From Merdibacter sp965119685 (GTDB lineage: Bacteria > Bacillota_I > Bacilli_A > Erysipelotrichales > Erysipelotrichaceae): a DNA stretch of 64,000 nt. The stretch is taken from positions 1,984,001-2,048,000 of the forward strand of contig OZ221971.1 of the NCBI GenBank assembly GCA_965119685.1. Direction: 5' to 3'. Below the pieces are notes generated by a model, which saw only the letters and a list, made by a program, of their open reading frames with translations, was not told the origin of the DNA and made no database searches. Position numbers and translations under genes: made by a program. This document shows, piece after piece, positions 48,371 to 57,275 of this stretch. How positions within the stretch are numbered: position 1 is the stretch's first letter; the number at the start of each line of letters is the position of its first letter.

Positions 48371-49279
48371 CTATCCGTCCCTCTTTTCCCGCAGTTCATC
48401 CAGCACACGCTGAAAGTCAGCCGGCAGCGGCGCTTCCACGACGATCGGCTGCTGCGTGCGCGGATGCAGAAACGTCAGCCGGTGGGCATGCAGCAGCTGT
48501 CCGCCGGTTTTCATCGTCTTTCGATAGCCGTATTTTTCATCACCGACCACCGGATGCTCGATATAGCGCATGTGTACGCGAATCTGATGCGTGCGTCCCG
48601 TCTCCAAGCGGCACTCCACCAGCGTATAGCCCTCAAAGCGCTCCACCACTTTAAAATGCGTACGCGCATCCTTGCTGTTTTTTTCCGTCACCGCCATCTT
48701 TTGACGGTCACTTTCATCACGCCCGATCGGAGCGTCGATCACCCCGTACTCATGAGCGAAAGTACCGTGCACCAGCGCATAGTACAAGCGGCTGACGCTT
48801 TTTTGCGAAAGCTGCTGGGAAAGCGAGCGGTGCGCTTCATCGTTTTTGGCGACGATGAGCAGCCCGGTGGTGTCCTTGTCGATGCGATGCACGATCCCCG
48901 GACGCAAAACGCCGTTAATGCCGGAGAGATCCTTGCAGTGATAGAGCAGCGCGTTGACTAACGTATCGCGCTGATTGCCGTTTGCCGGATGGACGACCAT
49001 CCCTCTGGGCTTGTTGATGACGATGACATCGCTGTCTTCATAGCGAATATCCAAGGGGATATCCTGCGCTTCCACATCCAGCTCGCTGACATCCTGCGCC
49101 TCGATACAGATGCTGTCCCCGCTGCTCAGCTTGTAGTTGCTCTTCGTCGGCTGCCCGTTTACTAACACAGCGCCCTGCTCGATCAGCTGCTGAATGCGCG
49201 AGCGCGTCCATTCGGTGTGTTCGCTCACATATTTGTCGATGCGCACACCCTGCGTCTGTGCCAACAGCTCCACCTTCAT
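48371..49279 (-). CDS. RluD-type 23S rRNA pseudouridine synthase
   Basis: The 302-residue protein has an N-terminal S4 RNA-binding domain (RIDKYVSEHTEWTRSRIQQL) and the catalytic motif HRIDKDTTGLLIV near 138-150 with the key Asp, plus the C-terminal GRTHQIRVH. It converts uridines to pseudouridine in 23S rRNA. The ATG overlaps the lspA stop in ATGA; the GGGGGGTG site lies 8 nt upstream. lspA-rluD adjacency is common in Firmicutes. Confidence 0.94.
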   Translation of the reverse strand: MKVELLAQTQGVRIDKYVSEHTEWTRSRIQQLIEQGAVLVNGQPTKSNYKLSSGDSICIEAQDVSELDVEAQDIPLDIRYEDSDVIVINKPRGMVVHPANGNQRDTLVNALLYHCKDLSGINGVLRPGIVHRIDKDTTGLLIVAKNDEAHRSLSQQLSQKSVSRLYYALVHGTFAHEYGVIDAPIGRDESDRQKMAVTEKNSKDARTHFKVVERFEGYTLVECRLETGRTHQIRVHMRYIEHPVVGDEKYGYRKTMKTGGQLLHAHRLTFLHPRTQQPIVVEAPLPADFQRVLDELREKRDG

Positions 49280-49752
49280 CTGCGAAACACCCCCCATTCC
49301 TCTGCTACGATCTTTAAAATCACCATAAAGACGCCGATGCACAGCGCACAGTCGGCGATGTTGAACACCGGAAACGCATAGCCGAAAATGTCAAAAGCGA
49401 AAAAGTCGCGGACATAGTGAAAACAAAGACGGTCGATGAGATTGCCAAGCGCCCCCGCCATCATGAGCGAGAGAGCGATGCGGTTGTAATGATCCTTTGC
49501 ATCACAGGCGCGGTAAAATAAGCCCAGCACGATCAAGGCGACGATCGTCACCACGTAGAAAAAGGTCATGCCGCTGCCGGCAAACAGGCTCCACGCCGCT
49601 CCCGTGTTGCGCACATAGGTCAGCTGAAAGAAGCCCGGGATGACATCGATTGACTCCCCCAGCGCCAAATGCGCCTCTACCATATATTTACTCAACTGAT
49701 CCAGCAGCAATACTGCCACAGCGATCAGCACACAAAGCAGATGTTTTTTCAT
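49276..49752 (-). CDS. lspA: Lipoprotein signal peptidase (signal peptidase II)
   Basis: The 158-residue aspartic protease has four helices and the two catalytic regions: LGNLIDRL near 108-115 and PVFNIADCALCIG near 131-143. It cleaves prolipoproteins before the lipidated Cys; lipoproteins at 57276 and 59298 would be substrates. The ATG at 49752 has GGAGGG 6 nt before it. Confidence 0.96.
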   Translation of the reverse strand: MKKHLLCVLIAVAVLLLDQLSKYMVEAHLALGESIDVIPGFFQLTYVRNTGAAWSLFAGSGMTFFYVVTIVALIVLGLFYRACDAKDHYNRIALSLMMAGALGNLIDRLCFHYVRDFFAFDIFGYAFPVFNIADCALCIGVFMVILKIVAEEWGVFRR

Positions 49753-49768
49753 TTGCATCCCTCCAACA

Positions 49769-49798
49769 ATGATAAAATGTTACCACAGAGTTTGCCAA
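49769..49798 (-). promoter_or_regulatory. Promoter of the lspA-rluD unit
   Basis: TTGGCA (49798-49793) and TATCAT (49774-49769), spacer 18 bp. Confidence 0.6.
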
Positions 49799-49830
49799 AA
49801 GAAAAGAGAATCGCCATGAGATTCTCTTTT
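49796..49830 (-). terminator. Terminator of the peptidoglycan-binding gene
   Basis: AAAAGAGAATC and GATTCTCTTTT form an 11-bp stem with T-rich sequence after it. Confidence 0.88.
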
Positions 49831-49835
49831 ACGGC

Positions 49836-50354
49836 TCAGCCCTGCGTAATCAGGGAATTGCGCTCGTTGACGATCGCATCCCACGTAAGCGCGCCGATGA
49901 CGCCGTCGATCGCTAAATCATAGAGATACTGAAACTGCTCCACCGCCCGCACCGTGCGCGTGCCATAGTTGCCGTCGATGGGAATCGGCCGCAGGCAGTT
50001 GTTGAACTGTGCGATCTCACTGAGATATTTCTGCATCATATAGACGCCTAAGCTGACCTCGCCGCTTTTGAGCAAATAGCTTTTCGTCGCCACCGGAATA
50101 TTGGTGATGATGTTCATCTTGCGGATTTCCTCCATGATGCCATCCCACGTCGTCTCCCCGATGATGCCGTCAACCGGCAGTCCCAAATAGGTCTGCGCTT
50201 CTCTGACCGCTTTGCTCATGTTCGCGCCATACACGCCGTCTTCGACTAACGCCGTCTGAATCATCCCGCGCTGGCGCATCAGGTTGAGATAGCCCTGCAT
50301 CTTGTTGACGCTGATGCCGATGCGTCCCGGCTGCAATACCAGATTCGTACTCAT
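49836..50354 (-). CDS. Protein with two peptidoglycan-binding (PG_binding_1) domains
   Basis: The 172-residue protein consists of two repeats of the PG_binding_1 form, ending YLGLPVDGIIGETTWDGI near 56-73 and YLYDLAIDGVIGALTWDAI near 143-161. There is no signal peptide or catalytic domain. Such proteins occur in sporulating Firmicutes, possibly in the mother cell or spore layers. GGAGGG lies 6 nt before the ATG. Confidence 0.88.
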   Translation of the reverse strand: MSTNLVLQPGRIGISVNKMQGYLNLMRQRGMIQTALVEDGVYGANMSKAVREAQTYLGLPVDGIIGETTWDGIMEEIRKMNIITNIPVATKSYLLKSGEVSLGVYMMQKYLSEIAQFNNCLRPIPIDGNYGTRTVRAVEQFQYLYDLAIDGVIGALTWDAIVNERNSLITQG

Positions 50355-50385
50355 CTGCTTCCCTCCTTCTCTCTATTCTACGAGG

Positions 50386-50417
50386 AAAAGAAAAGGCAGG
50401 CATTGCGTTTGCCTACC
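50386..50417 (-). terminator. Terminator of the 50419 gene
   Basis: GGTAGGCA and TGCCTGCC form an 8-bp stem with one mismatch or wobble, followed by TTTTCTTTTCC. Confidence 0.75.
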
Positions 50418-50418
50418 C

Positions 50419-51027
50419 TTATTGGTTGGATACGATGGGAAAATCAAATTCCAGCAGGACGTTTTCGACGTTCTTTCCCGCCGCCTCCAGCTGGCTGCGC
50501 ATAAACAGCTTGGGCATTCGAATGTAGGAGTAAAGAAAGCTCAGCAGCGTGATGATGAGCGCTTCGATGAACGCGACACTGTTGGTTTGATTGAGCAAAA
50601 GCGAAAGCAGGATGAATACGGCGAGAAACAGCACCAGCGTCAGCAGCAGCAACCGGCGCTGCAGCATGCGAAACGTCTCCCGGTAAAACCGTGATTTATC
50701 ATAGATGTACGCCGCATAGGCGTCGGGGATTTCACGGCCGCTGATCAGCTCGTATTTTTGATGCCTGCCGCTGCGGCTTTTCACGTAGCGCTGCAGCTGC
50801 AGCATGCGGATCGCGCAGTAGTGCTGGCCTTCGCGGTTATGCTCCTTTTCATATTTACGAAAGAACAGCTGCATCACCTTCAGGTATTCCTCCACGCTGA
50901 TGCGCTTGCCTTTCATCGTCCTCACCAGCGTGTAGAGCTGCTCGATGATCGTCTCGGAAAAGGTACCGCCGTTTTCCTCTAACGTCTTCTCCACCGCTGT
51001 CAGCTGAGTGATATATGCTTCATACAT
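50419..51027 (-). CDS. Uncharacterised membrane protein
   Basis: The 202-residue protein has a long charged helical N-terminal half (ISVEEYLKVMQLFFRKYEKE) and two hydrophobic segments near 128-149 and 153-166. No family is recognised. The ATG at 51027 follows GAGGTG by 6 nt; a GTG three codons earlier is less likely. Neighbours are the PG-binding gene downstream and bceB upstream. Confidence 0.7.
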   Translation of the reverse strand: MYEAYITQLTAVEKTLEENGGTFSETIIEQLYTLVRTMKGKRISVEEYLKVMQLFFRKYEKEHNREGQHYCAIRMLQLQRYVKSRSGRHQKYELISGREIPDAYAAYIYDKSRFYRETFRMLQRRLLLLTLVLFLAVFILLSLLLNQTNSVAFIEALIITLLSFLYSYIRMPKLFMRSQLEAAGKNVENVLLEFDFPIVSNQ

Positions 51028-51138
51028 CCTTAACACCTCGCCTGATTTCCACCTTCAAATTTTAACGAAATCCGCGTGAAATTGCAACCTCCCCACCGTG
51101 TTTCACTTATCATCACATAATTTTAAAATCCTGCACCC

Positions 51139-53235
51139 TCACTCCTTCGATGAAAGAATGGCGCAGGAGCACAAATAGGTGATGACGAAATAACCGCCGT
51201 AGATGAGCAATAGCAGCAGTATGGTAGGGATGATGGATTCCAGCATGCTGCCGACCCCCATCATCGTCAGCAAAAGCGCGCAGAAACGCAGTCCGAAGAT
51301 CGAATGAATGAGCGCAAGCACTAACGGAATGGCAAAGAAGATGCCGCACTGGATCAGCAGAGCATGGCGCAGCTTTTGTTCGCTGACGCCCAGCTTGCGC
51401 AAAATGGCGTAACGGGGACGGGCATCATTGCACAAGGCGAGCTGCTTCAGCGCCAAGATCGCCGCCGAGGAGATCAAAAAGACGATTCCCAGATACAGGC
51501 CGATGAAGATGACCAGCAGCGATAGCGTCGTCACATTTTCCGCGATGGCAAGCTTCGTCGTCAGTGAATAGATATCCGGCAGTGAGCCCGTACCGACACC
51601 GCTGGTATTCCAGCCGATGCCATGCGCATCCAAAAAGGCGAGCAGCGCATCCTCCGCCGCCTGCTTGCCTAAGCTGTCCGCCGTGCGATAATCGGCAAAC
51701 AGGCGCTGGTATTGCAGCTGCGAGCGCTGCATCAGACCATCGGGAACGATGATGATGCCGCTGCCGGTACGAGAAGCGCTCATCTCCACACTGCCATACA
51801 CACAGTGATCATACGCCGGCGTCAGCTCTCGTCCGTTGACCTCGATGGTGCTCCCCGCCATAAGCGCCTGTGAACGCAGATATTGCCAGATCTCGGTATC
51901 CGCGACGATCGCATAGGAATCCGACGCCAGCGTCAGCTCCTCATTGTGAAACAGCCGCGCTAACGCATTGTAGTCGCTGACCTCCATGAACATTTCTAAG
52001 CTGTCATAGGAGAGCGTCGGATAGTTGCTCTCCATCCATGCGCGCACCTCTTTTGTTAACGTATCCTCCAAGGTAAACTCCTCATTTTCATCGGCGATCA
52101 CATAGAAACCGACCTCGATGGGATTGACAAGGCTTTCCATCGCAAAGCCGTTTTGCGCCAGCTGTTCGCTGATGTCCAAGCGGGAACGCGCGATTTCCTG
52201 TGCGCTGTAATTGCCGTTGTCCGGCAGTTCCATCGTCTTGGTCACCATCAGATCACACGGTAAGCTCTCCTGTATCTGCTTGGTGCTGTAAAGATTGGCG
52301 CTCACGGCGCTGGAAAAGATGCAGATGGTAAAAAATAACAGGATGCAGATCAGTGACATCGCAAAGATTGTCGAGTTGACCTGGGCGTGAATCTCACGCA
52401 GGATAAAGCTGTTGAGGGAGCGGTAATACAGCGATTTGAAAGAGAGAACGACGCGCAAAAGGAAGCCGGAGAGCGAATAGATGATGAGAAAGGTCGCGAT
52501 GATGCCAAATACGATCATCCATCCCAACATCCCGGGATCAACGAGCAGTTCTACTCCCTCGCTTACCCGTACATACGCGTAGATCAGCATCGCAGCGCCG
52601 ATCAAAAACAAAAGGAGGCATACCCATAAGCGCTTATAGGGAATCCATTCATTTTGATAGCGGGAGCGCAGCAGTCTTGCCAGGGAACTGCGGGTGATGG
52701 AAAGTGTATTGAACACCATCACCCAGAAAAACATGAAAGAGAAACAAAACACCGTCAAGAATAACGCCAGCGGTGAAACAGAGAACACATAGGCGCTCAT
52801 ATCCGCCTCAAACATGCCGGCGACAATTAAGGAAAGCGCCTGTGAGAAAGCGATGCCCAACAAAAGCCCCAACGCCAAGGAGACGATGGAGAGAAAGAAG
52901 GTTTCGCACAGCAGCAGCGCCGAGATGCGAAGCTTTCCCATCCCCAATGTAAAATACAAAGCAAATTCCTGCTTGCGCCGCTTCATCAAAAAGCGGTTGG
53001 CATAGACGATCAGAAAGCAGAATACGCCGGCGACAAAGACGCTGACGATCGCCATAACGCCCGAAAGCATCCCCATCATGGCGGAGGTATTCTCGTTGAG
53101 CGCTTTGGTGATGCTTTGGGAATCCAGCGAGTTAAACATATAAAAGATGGCGACACCAAGCACAAGCGTCACAAAGTAGATGGCATAGTCGCGAAAGCTC
53201 TTCGCGATATTTTTGAGGGCGAGCTTACACAACAT
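51139..53235 (-). CDS. BceB-type ABC transporter permease (peptide antibiotic resistance)
   Basis: The 698-residue protein has ten predicted membrane segments in FtsX-like arrangement (LALKNIAKSFRDYAIYFVTL near the start) and a large extracytoplasmic domain of about 200 residues between helices 7 and 8 (about 320-560). That layout is specific for BceB-like permeases that remove cell-wall-targeting peptides such as bacitracin from lipid II intermediates and act as the sensor for the kinase. It overlaps bceA by 11 bp. Confidence 0.93.
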   Translation of the reverse strand: MLCKLALKNIAKSFRDYAIYFVTLVLGVAIFYMFNSLDSQSITKALNENTSAMMGMLSGVMAIVSVFVAGVFCFLIVYANRFLMKRRKQEFALYFTLGMGKLRISALLLCETFFLSIVSLALGLLLGIAFSQALSLIVAGMFEADMSAYVFSVSPLALFLTVFCFSFMFFWVMVFNTLSITRSSLARLLRSRYQNEWIPYKRLWVCLLLFLIGAAMLIYAYVRVSEGVELLVDPGMLGWMIVFGIIATFLIIYSLSGFLLRVVLSFKSLYYRSLNSFILREIHAQVNSTIFAMSLICILLFFTICIFSSAVSANLYSTKQIQESLPCDLMVTKTMELPDNGNYSAQEIARSRLDISEQLAQNGFAMESLVNPIEVGFYVIADENEEFTLEDTLTKEVRAWMESNYPTLSYDSLEMFMEVSDYNALARLFHNEELTLASDSYAIVADTEIWQYLRSQALMAGSTIEVNGRELTPAYDHCVYGSVEMSASRTGSGIIIVPDGLMQRSQLQYQRLFADYRTADSLGKQAAEDALLAFLDAHGIGWNTSGVGTGSLPDIYSLTTKLAIAENVTTLSLLVIFIGLYLGIVFLISSAAILALKQLALCNDARPRYAILRKLGVSEQKLRHALLIQCGIFFAIPLVLALIHSIFGLRFCALLLTMMGVGSMLESIIPTILLLLLIYGGYFVITYLCSCAILSSKE

Positions 53236-53992
53236 CACTCTCGCCGCCTCCTAACAGGCTCTCCACATCGATGATGCGCGTAAAAAACGCACTGCGCGTA
53301 TCCTCTCCCCGATACAGCTCGTGAAACAGGCGCCCGTCTTTGATAAAGACGACGCGGGAGGCGTAGCTGGCGGTAAAGGCGTCGTGCGTCACCATGAGGA
53401 TGGTAGCGGAAAGCTGCGCATTGAGCGACTCCAGACATCCTAACAGCTGCCGTGCGCTTTTAGAATCCAGCGCGCCGGTGGGCTCATCCGCCAGCACGAG
53501 GCGGGGATTGCTCACCATCGCCCGCGCACAGGCCACCCGCTGCTTTTGTCCGCCGGAGAGCTGGTAAGGATATTTGTCCAAGCACTCGCCGATGCCCAAG
53601 CGCGCCGCCATCCTCTGTACCCGCTGTTCGATTTCTTGGGGATGCACATGCTGAATCTGCAAAGTGAGCGCGATGTTTTCAAAGGCGGTCATCGTATCGA
53701 GCAGGTTGAACTCCTGAAAGATGAAGCCCAGCTCCTTGCGGCGAAAGGCGTTTAAGCGCCGTCCCCGCAGAGCGGTGATATTTTCCCCGTTGACAAACAC
53801 ATCGCCGCTGCTCACCCGATCGATCGTGGAGATGCAGTTGAGCAGGGTTGTCTTGCCCGAGCCGCTGGGGCCCATGATCGCGACAAACTCGCCCGCCTTC
53901 ACGCTCAATGAAATCCGGTCCAGCGCCTTCGTCAAAGAAAACGCGCTGCCATAATACTTCTCCGCCTTTTCGATGCGCAAGACCTCGTTCAT
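53225..53992 (-). CDS. BceA-type ABC transporter ATPase
   Basis: The 255-residue ATPase has Walker A GPSGSGKTT near 40-48, signature LSGGQKQRV, Walker B LVLADEPTGALD and the H-loop TH. It pairs with the permease. Its ATG overlaps the kinase stop in ATGA, so all four genes of this operon are coupled. Confidence 0.96.
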   Translation of the reverse strand: MNEVLRIEKAEKYYGSAFSLTKALDRISLSVKAGEFVAIMGPSGSGKTTLLNCISTIDRVSSGDVFVNGENITALRGRRLNAFRRKELGFIFQEFNLLDTMTAFENIALTLQIQHVHPQEIEQRVQRMAARLGIGECLDKYPYQLSGGQKQRVACARAMVSNPRLVLADEPTGALDSKSARQLLGCLESLNAQLSATILMVTHDAFTASYASRVVFIKDGRLFHELYRGEDTRSAFFTRIIDVESLLGGGESDVV

Positions 53993-55029
53993 GCCCTCTC
54001 CCCCTTTGGCTTTTGGCGTACCACCTGATAATAATCCTCTTGATAAAAGGTCAACGTCACCACGGTTCCCTCTTTTTCCTTAGAGGTTAACGTGATGCCA
54101 TGCCCCAGCTTTGCACACAGCTGATCGCACAGGTATAAGCCCATCCCGGTCGAGGAGCGAAGCGTGCGTCCGTTGCTGCCGGTAAACGATTTTTCAAAGA
54201 CGCGGGGAACCTCGCTGGCAGGGATGCCGATGCCGTTGTCCGCAAAGCTCGCCTGCACACGGCGCTCATCCTCCTCCACGCTGATATGGATGTGCCCTTC
54301 TCCCTGCTTGCAGTATTTAATCGCGTTGCTCATGATCTGATTGATGATAAACTCCAGCCACTTGCTGTCGGTATAGACAAAAGCGCCGCTTGGTTCAAAG
54401 GAGATCTTGACGCCGCCATAGAGCAAAGCGTCCTTGTTGCGGCGGATGACGTTTTGAATCAGCGCATCCAAGGAACAGCGCTTGATGAGATAATCCTTTT
54501 CACTGTTTTCACTGCGGACGTAGTAAAGCACCTGTTCCACATCGTCCTCGACCCGCTGAAACTGCTCGCGCAGCTTTTTGTTTACGTTGCCGGGATTGTT
54601 ATGCAGGATTAACTGCCCTGCCGCGATCGGCAGCTTCACCTCATGCACCCACAGCTCGATGTATTCCTTGAACGCTTCCATCGATTCCTGATACGTGCGG
54701 ATATGCTCGTTCATCGACTTGCCGCTCTCATAGAGCGCCTGATGCAGTAATTGCCCATCGAGAAAGGAAGGGGCGGACACCAGCTCCTGCACCAGAAATT
54801 TCTGATCCAGCTGATCCAATGTCGAAAACACCGAACGATAGTAGCGCGCACGGCGCTGATATTCATACAGGAGAATCCCTGCGCCAAACAGCAGGGCGAT
54901 GAAAGCGATCGCTTGGATGAGGATGGTGTTGACCTCAAACAGCGACAAGAGAAACAATGAGACGAGAAAGGCGGCCGCATACAGCAAAACGGCGACGATG
55001 TGATCGATGATAAACGCTCCCGGCCTCAT
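53989..55029 (-). CDS. BceS-type intramembrane-sensing histidine kinase
   Basis: The 346-residue kinase has two N-terminal helices (about 10-28 and 35-53) with almost no external loop, typical of BceS kinases which sense through the transporter. The phosphorylated His lies in LWVHEVKLPIAA near 128, followed by N-box NQIMSNAIKYCK, G1 DNGIGIP, F-box and G2 STGMGLYL. ATG overlaps the regulator stop (ATGA). Confidence 0.95.
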   Translation of the reverse strand: MRPGAFIIDHIVAVLLYAAAFLVSLFLLSLFEVNTILIQAIAFIALLFGAGILLYEYQRRARYYRSVFSTLDQLDQKFLVQELVSAPSFLDGQLLHQALYESGKSMNEHIRTYQESMEAFKEYIELWVHEVKLPIAAGQLILHNNPGNVNKKLREQFQRVEDDVEQVLYYVRSENSEKDYLIKRCSLDALIQNVIRRNKDALLYGGVKISFEPSGAFVYTDSKWLEFIINQIMSNAIKYCKQGEGHIHISVEEDERRVQASFADNGIGIPASEVPRVFEKSFTGSNGRTLRSSTGMGLYLCDQLCAKLGHGITLTSKEKEGTVVTLTFYQEDYYQVVRQKPKGERA

Positions 55030-55688
55030 ACGAGCAGATACCCCTGTCCCCGGCGTGTCTCGATGACGTCGACTAACCCGATCTCCTCAAGCTTTTTGCG
55101 CAGACGGGTGATGTTGACTGTCAGCGTGTTGTCGTCGATGAATTTGTTGGTATCCCACAGATAGTCCATCAGCTCGTCACGGCTGACGATACAGCCCTTA
55201 TGCTCGAGCAGATAGTGAAAAATCGCCATCTCGTTTTTGGATAAGAGCAGCTCCTGTCCGCCCTTTTCCAGCGTGCTGCGCAATACGTTGACACAAACGC
55301 CGCAGTAGACGTCCTTTGCATTTTGCTTGCTGATCCGCTTAAAGAGCGCCTCGATGTGCAACAGCAGCAGCGTCGGGTTGTACGGCTTGGTAATGTAATC
55401 ATCCGCCCCATAGCTCATGGAGAGCACCTCATCCACCTCGCTGTTGCGGCTGGTCACCATGATGATGGGCACATCGCTCTTTGCGCGCACCGCCTTGAGC
55501 ACCTGCTGTCCGTTGATGCCGGGAATCATGATATCCAAAAGCACCAAATCCGCATCCATCGTCAAAATCGCCTCGCTGACATTGGTAAACGCATGCAGAA
55601 TCCTGCCCTCATAGCCGTTGTTGTCTAACAGAATCTTCAACTCCTCGCGAAGCGAGGTATCATCCTCTACGATCAATATCTTTTTCAT
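55026..55688 (-). CDS. BceR-type response regulator (OmpR family)
   Basis: The 220-residue regulator has a receiver domain with acidic pocket VEDD (8-11), phosphorylated Asp in LVLLDIMIPG near 52, Thr in VTSRN and Lys in TKPYN, then a winged helix domain (about 125-220). It would activate the operon when the transporter signals drug load. The ATG at 55688 follows AGGTGAGG. A matching inverted repeat stands upstream of its promoter. Confidence 0.95.
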   Translation of the reverse strand: MKKILIVEDDTSLREELKILLDNNGYEGRILHAFTNVSEAILTMDADLVLLDIMIPGINGQQVLKAVRAKSDVPIIMVTSRNSEVDEVLSMSYGADDYITKPYNPTLLLLHIEALFKRISKQNAKDVYCGVCVNVLRSTLEKGGQELLLSKNEMAIFHYLLEHKGCIVSRDELMDYLWDTNKFIDDNTLTVNITRLRKKLEEIGLVDVIETRRGQGYLLV

Positions 55689-55705
55689 CTTCCTCACCTG
55701 CTTTC

Positions 55706-55748
55706 ATTATAGCGAAAAAAAGCGCGTCTTTCCCTTACATCCCTGTAA
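55706..55748 (-). promoter_or_regulatory. BceR-regulated promoter with TnACA-N4-TGTAA operator
   Basis: A TATAAT -10 (55711-55706) has a poor -35 (GGGAAA, 55734-55729). Directly upstream is TTACA-TCCC-TGTAA (55735-55748), an exact match to the TnACA-N4-TGTAA operator known for BceR-like regulators. The arrangement suits activator-dependent autoregulation of bceRSAB. Confidence 0.8.
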
Positions 55749-55978
55749 GCCTTACGTTTTTGAATACGCGTGTACACCTTGCGGCGATCCTTCATCGGAC
55801 GCCGCTGATGTTTGCCGCCATCTCCTCCTCTGCGTGAAAGAATCTGCGTTTGAGGAAAGACTCCCCGTCCGCAAAAGCGCGAATGCCCGCTTCTCCGTCT
55901 TCTTCCAAGCACATGCGCGCTCAAGAAAGAGACGCTGCGATCATAAACAAAAAGTCAAGAAGCAAAACGCATCCCTGA
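55749..55978. other. Gene-free region
   Basis: No supported gene; short frames on both strands lack ribosome sites. Confidence 0.5.
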
Positions 55979-56236
55979 CTAATGTCCCTGTAAGCGGTAT
56001 TCCTTAAGCGCAGCGGCAATCTGATCCGGACAGCTGGTCGGCTTGACACCGCAGCGCACCCCTGCAAACGCACGAATCACCTCGTCGATAGGTTTATTCT
56101 CCAGCATGCGGGAAATCCCCAGCAGATTGCCGGGACAGCCGCCGACGATCGTCACCTTGCGGATCACATCCCCCTCTAATTCAAAACGCATCTCTCTTGA
56201 ACAAACGCCCTTGGGGCGATAGACAAACTGTTCCAT
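55979..56236 (-). CDS. TSCPD-domain protein (TIGR03905-type)
   Basis: The 85-residue protein has the family pattern: YRPKGVCSREMRFEL near 6-20, GGCPGNLLGI near 32-41, and the eponymous PTSCPDQIA near 66-74. Related domains occur at the C-terminus of ribonucleotide reductases and bind metal by cysteines. Function unknown. GGAGGAAGG precedes the ATG. Confidence 0.92.
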   Translation of the reverse strand: MEQFVYRPKGVCSREMRFELEGDVIRKVTIVGGCPGNLLGISRMLENKPIDEVIRAFAGVRCGVKPTSCPDQIAAALKEYRLQGH

Positions 56237-56249
56237 GTTCCTTCCTCCC

Positions 56250-56741
56250 TCATCTTAACCGTTTCAGCACTGTTTCTGCCAGCATGGCGATCAAAAGCCC
56301 CGTCGGAATCGACAGCGCCATCAGCACGGGCAGCAGCGCCTGCATGAAAAACTGCTGATAGATCCATGTGACCACCGCCACCTGCGCGATACAGTGCGCC
56401 GCGCTTCCCAGCACGCTCACCCCATAGATGCTGAAGCAGGAAAAGCGCTTGGCGACGCTCATGACAAGCGCGCTTAACAGCATGCCGAAAAAAGAAAGCC
56501 AAAACGATGTGGCAAACAGCATGCCCGAAAGCAGGGAAGCAAACAGCACACGGACGACACCGACCGTCAACAGCGCCCGGCTGTCAAAATAATACAGAGC
56601 GATCAGCGAGAGGATGTTGGCAAGCCCTAAGCGAAAGCCCGGCAGGGGAAGGGGAATCACCACAAGCGATTCGACGTAGTGAAAGACGATCGCAAGGGCG
56701 CACAGCAAGGCAAACAGCGTCAGCTTTTGTACCGGCTTCAT
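56250..56741 (-). CDS. Gx transporter family protein (Hpre_diP_synt_I; EetB-like)
   Basis: The 163-residue protein has five hydrophobic segments with LPGFRLGLANILSLIALYY near 33-51, typical of the Gx transporter family once named heptaprenyl diphosphate synthase component I. In Listeria-type extracellular electron transfer loci a member (EetB) acts in flavin or quinone-linked electron export. Its ATG overlaps the NusG-II gene stop (ATGA). Confidence 0.88.
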   Translation of the reverse strand: MKPVQKLTLFALLCALAIVFHYVESLVVIPLPLPGFRLGLANILSLIALYYFDSRALLTVGVVRVLFASLLSGMLFATSFWLSFFGMLLSALVMSVAKRFSCFSIYGVSVLGSAAHCIAQVAVVTWIYQQFFMQALLPVLMALSIPTGLLIAMLAETVLKRLR

Positions 56742-57106
56742 TGGATCTGTGTGTCCACAGTGCCTTTCTCACTGCCCTCGATGGTTACGACGACCTCATT
56801 TGGCAGACAGATGATCGCTGTGGCGGGATCGCTGACATAGCCTTGGATGGAGCAGTAATGATACGGAGAGTTCTCTTTCTCCACCCGCACGCGGCCATCC
56901 TTCACCTCAACCAGCACCTCGCCCAGCTTCCCCTGCACCGTATAAGCGGCATTTTCCCACAGCGAGACCCGCAAGACTTCCTCATTGCGCACCTGCACGA
57001 CCACTTCCTTATTTTCCCCTGCGTCATAGGCAAACCATAAAGGCACATACAAAAGCACGCAGGCCGCCATCAATATCAAAATACACAGTTTATCCGCTCG
57101 CTTCAT
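56738..57106 (-). CDS. NusG domain II protein (EetA-like)
   Basis: The 122-residue protein has one N-terminal helix (about 8-26) and a beta-rich NusG-II domain outside (VVVQVRNEEVLRVSLWENA, then ENSPYHYCSIQGYVSDPATA). It is not a transcription factor: the domain is extracytoplasmic and travels with Gx transporters and flavinylated proteins. GGAGG lies 6 nt before the ATG. Confidence 0.88.
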   Translation of the reverse strand: MKRADKLCILILMAACVLLYVPLWFAYDAGENKEVVVQVRNEEVLRVSLWENAAYTVQGKLGEVLVEVKDGRVRVEKENSPYHYCSIQGYVSDPATAIICLPNEVVVTIEGSEKGTVDTQIQ

Positions 57107-57127
57107 CTCTGTCCTCCGACGCTATTC

Positions 57128-57155
57128 ATTATACGAAACTGTCCGTTTTTTGCAA
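57128..57155 (-). promoter_or_regulatory. Promoter of the NusG-II/Gx unit
   Basis: TTGCAA (57155-57150) and TATAAT (57133-57128), spacer 16 bp. Confidence 0.65.
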
Positions 57156-57243
57156 GTCCCTTCTGCCTGCTCCAAACGCCCTCACTTCCCGCCGTTTACT
57201 CACACCCATGAGCGCAGATGACGAAAATTTGCACACAAGATGA

Positions 57244-57268
57244 AGAAACGCATCCCCTTGAATGCGTC
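57244..57268 (-). terminator. Weak hairpin after the FMN lipoprotein gene
   Basis: GACGCATT and GATGCGTT pair around AAGG-rich loop, followed on the minus strand by TCTTC; a weak terminator. Confidence 0.45.
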
Positions 57269-57275
57269 GTCACGC

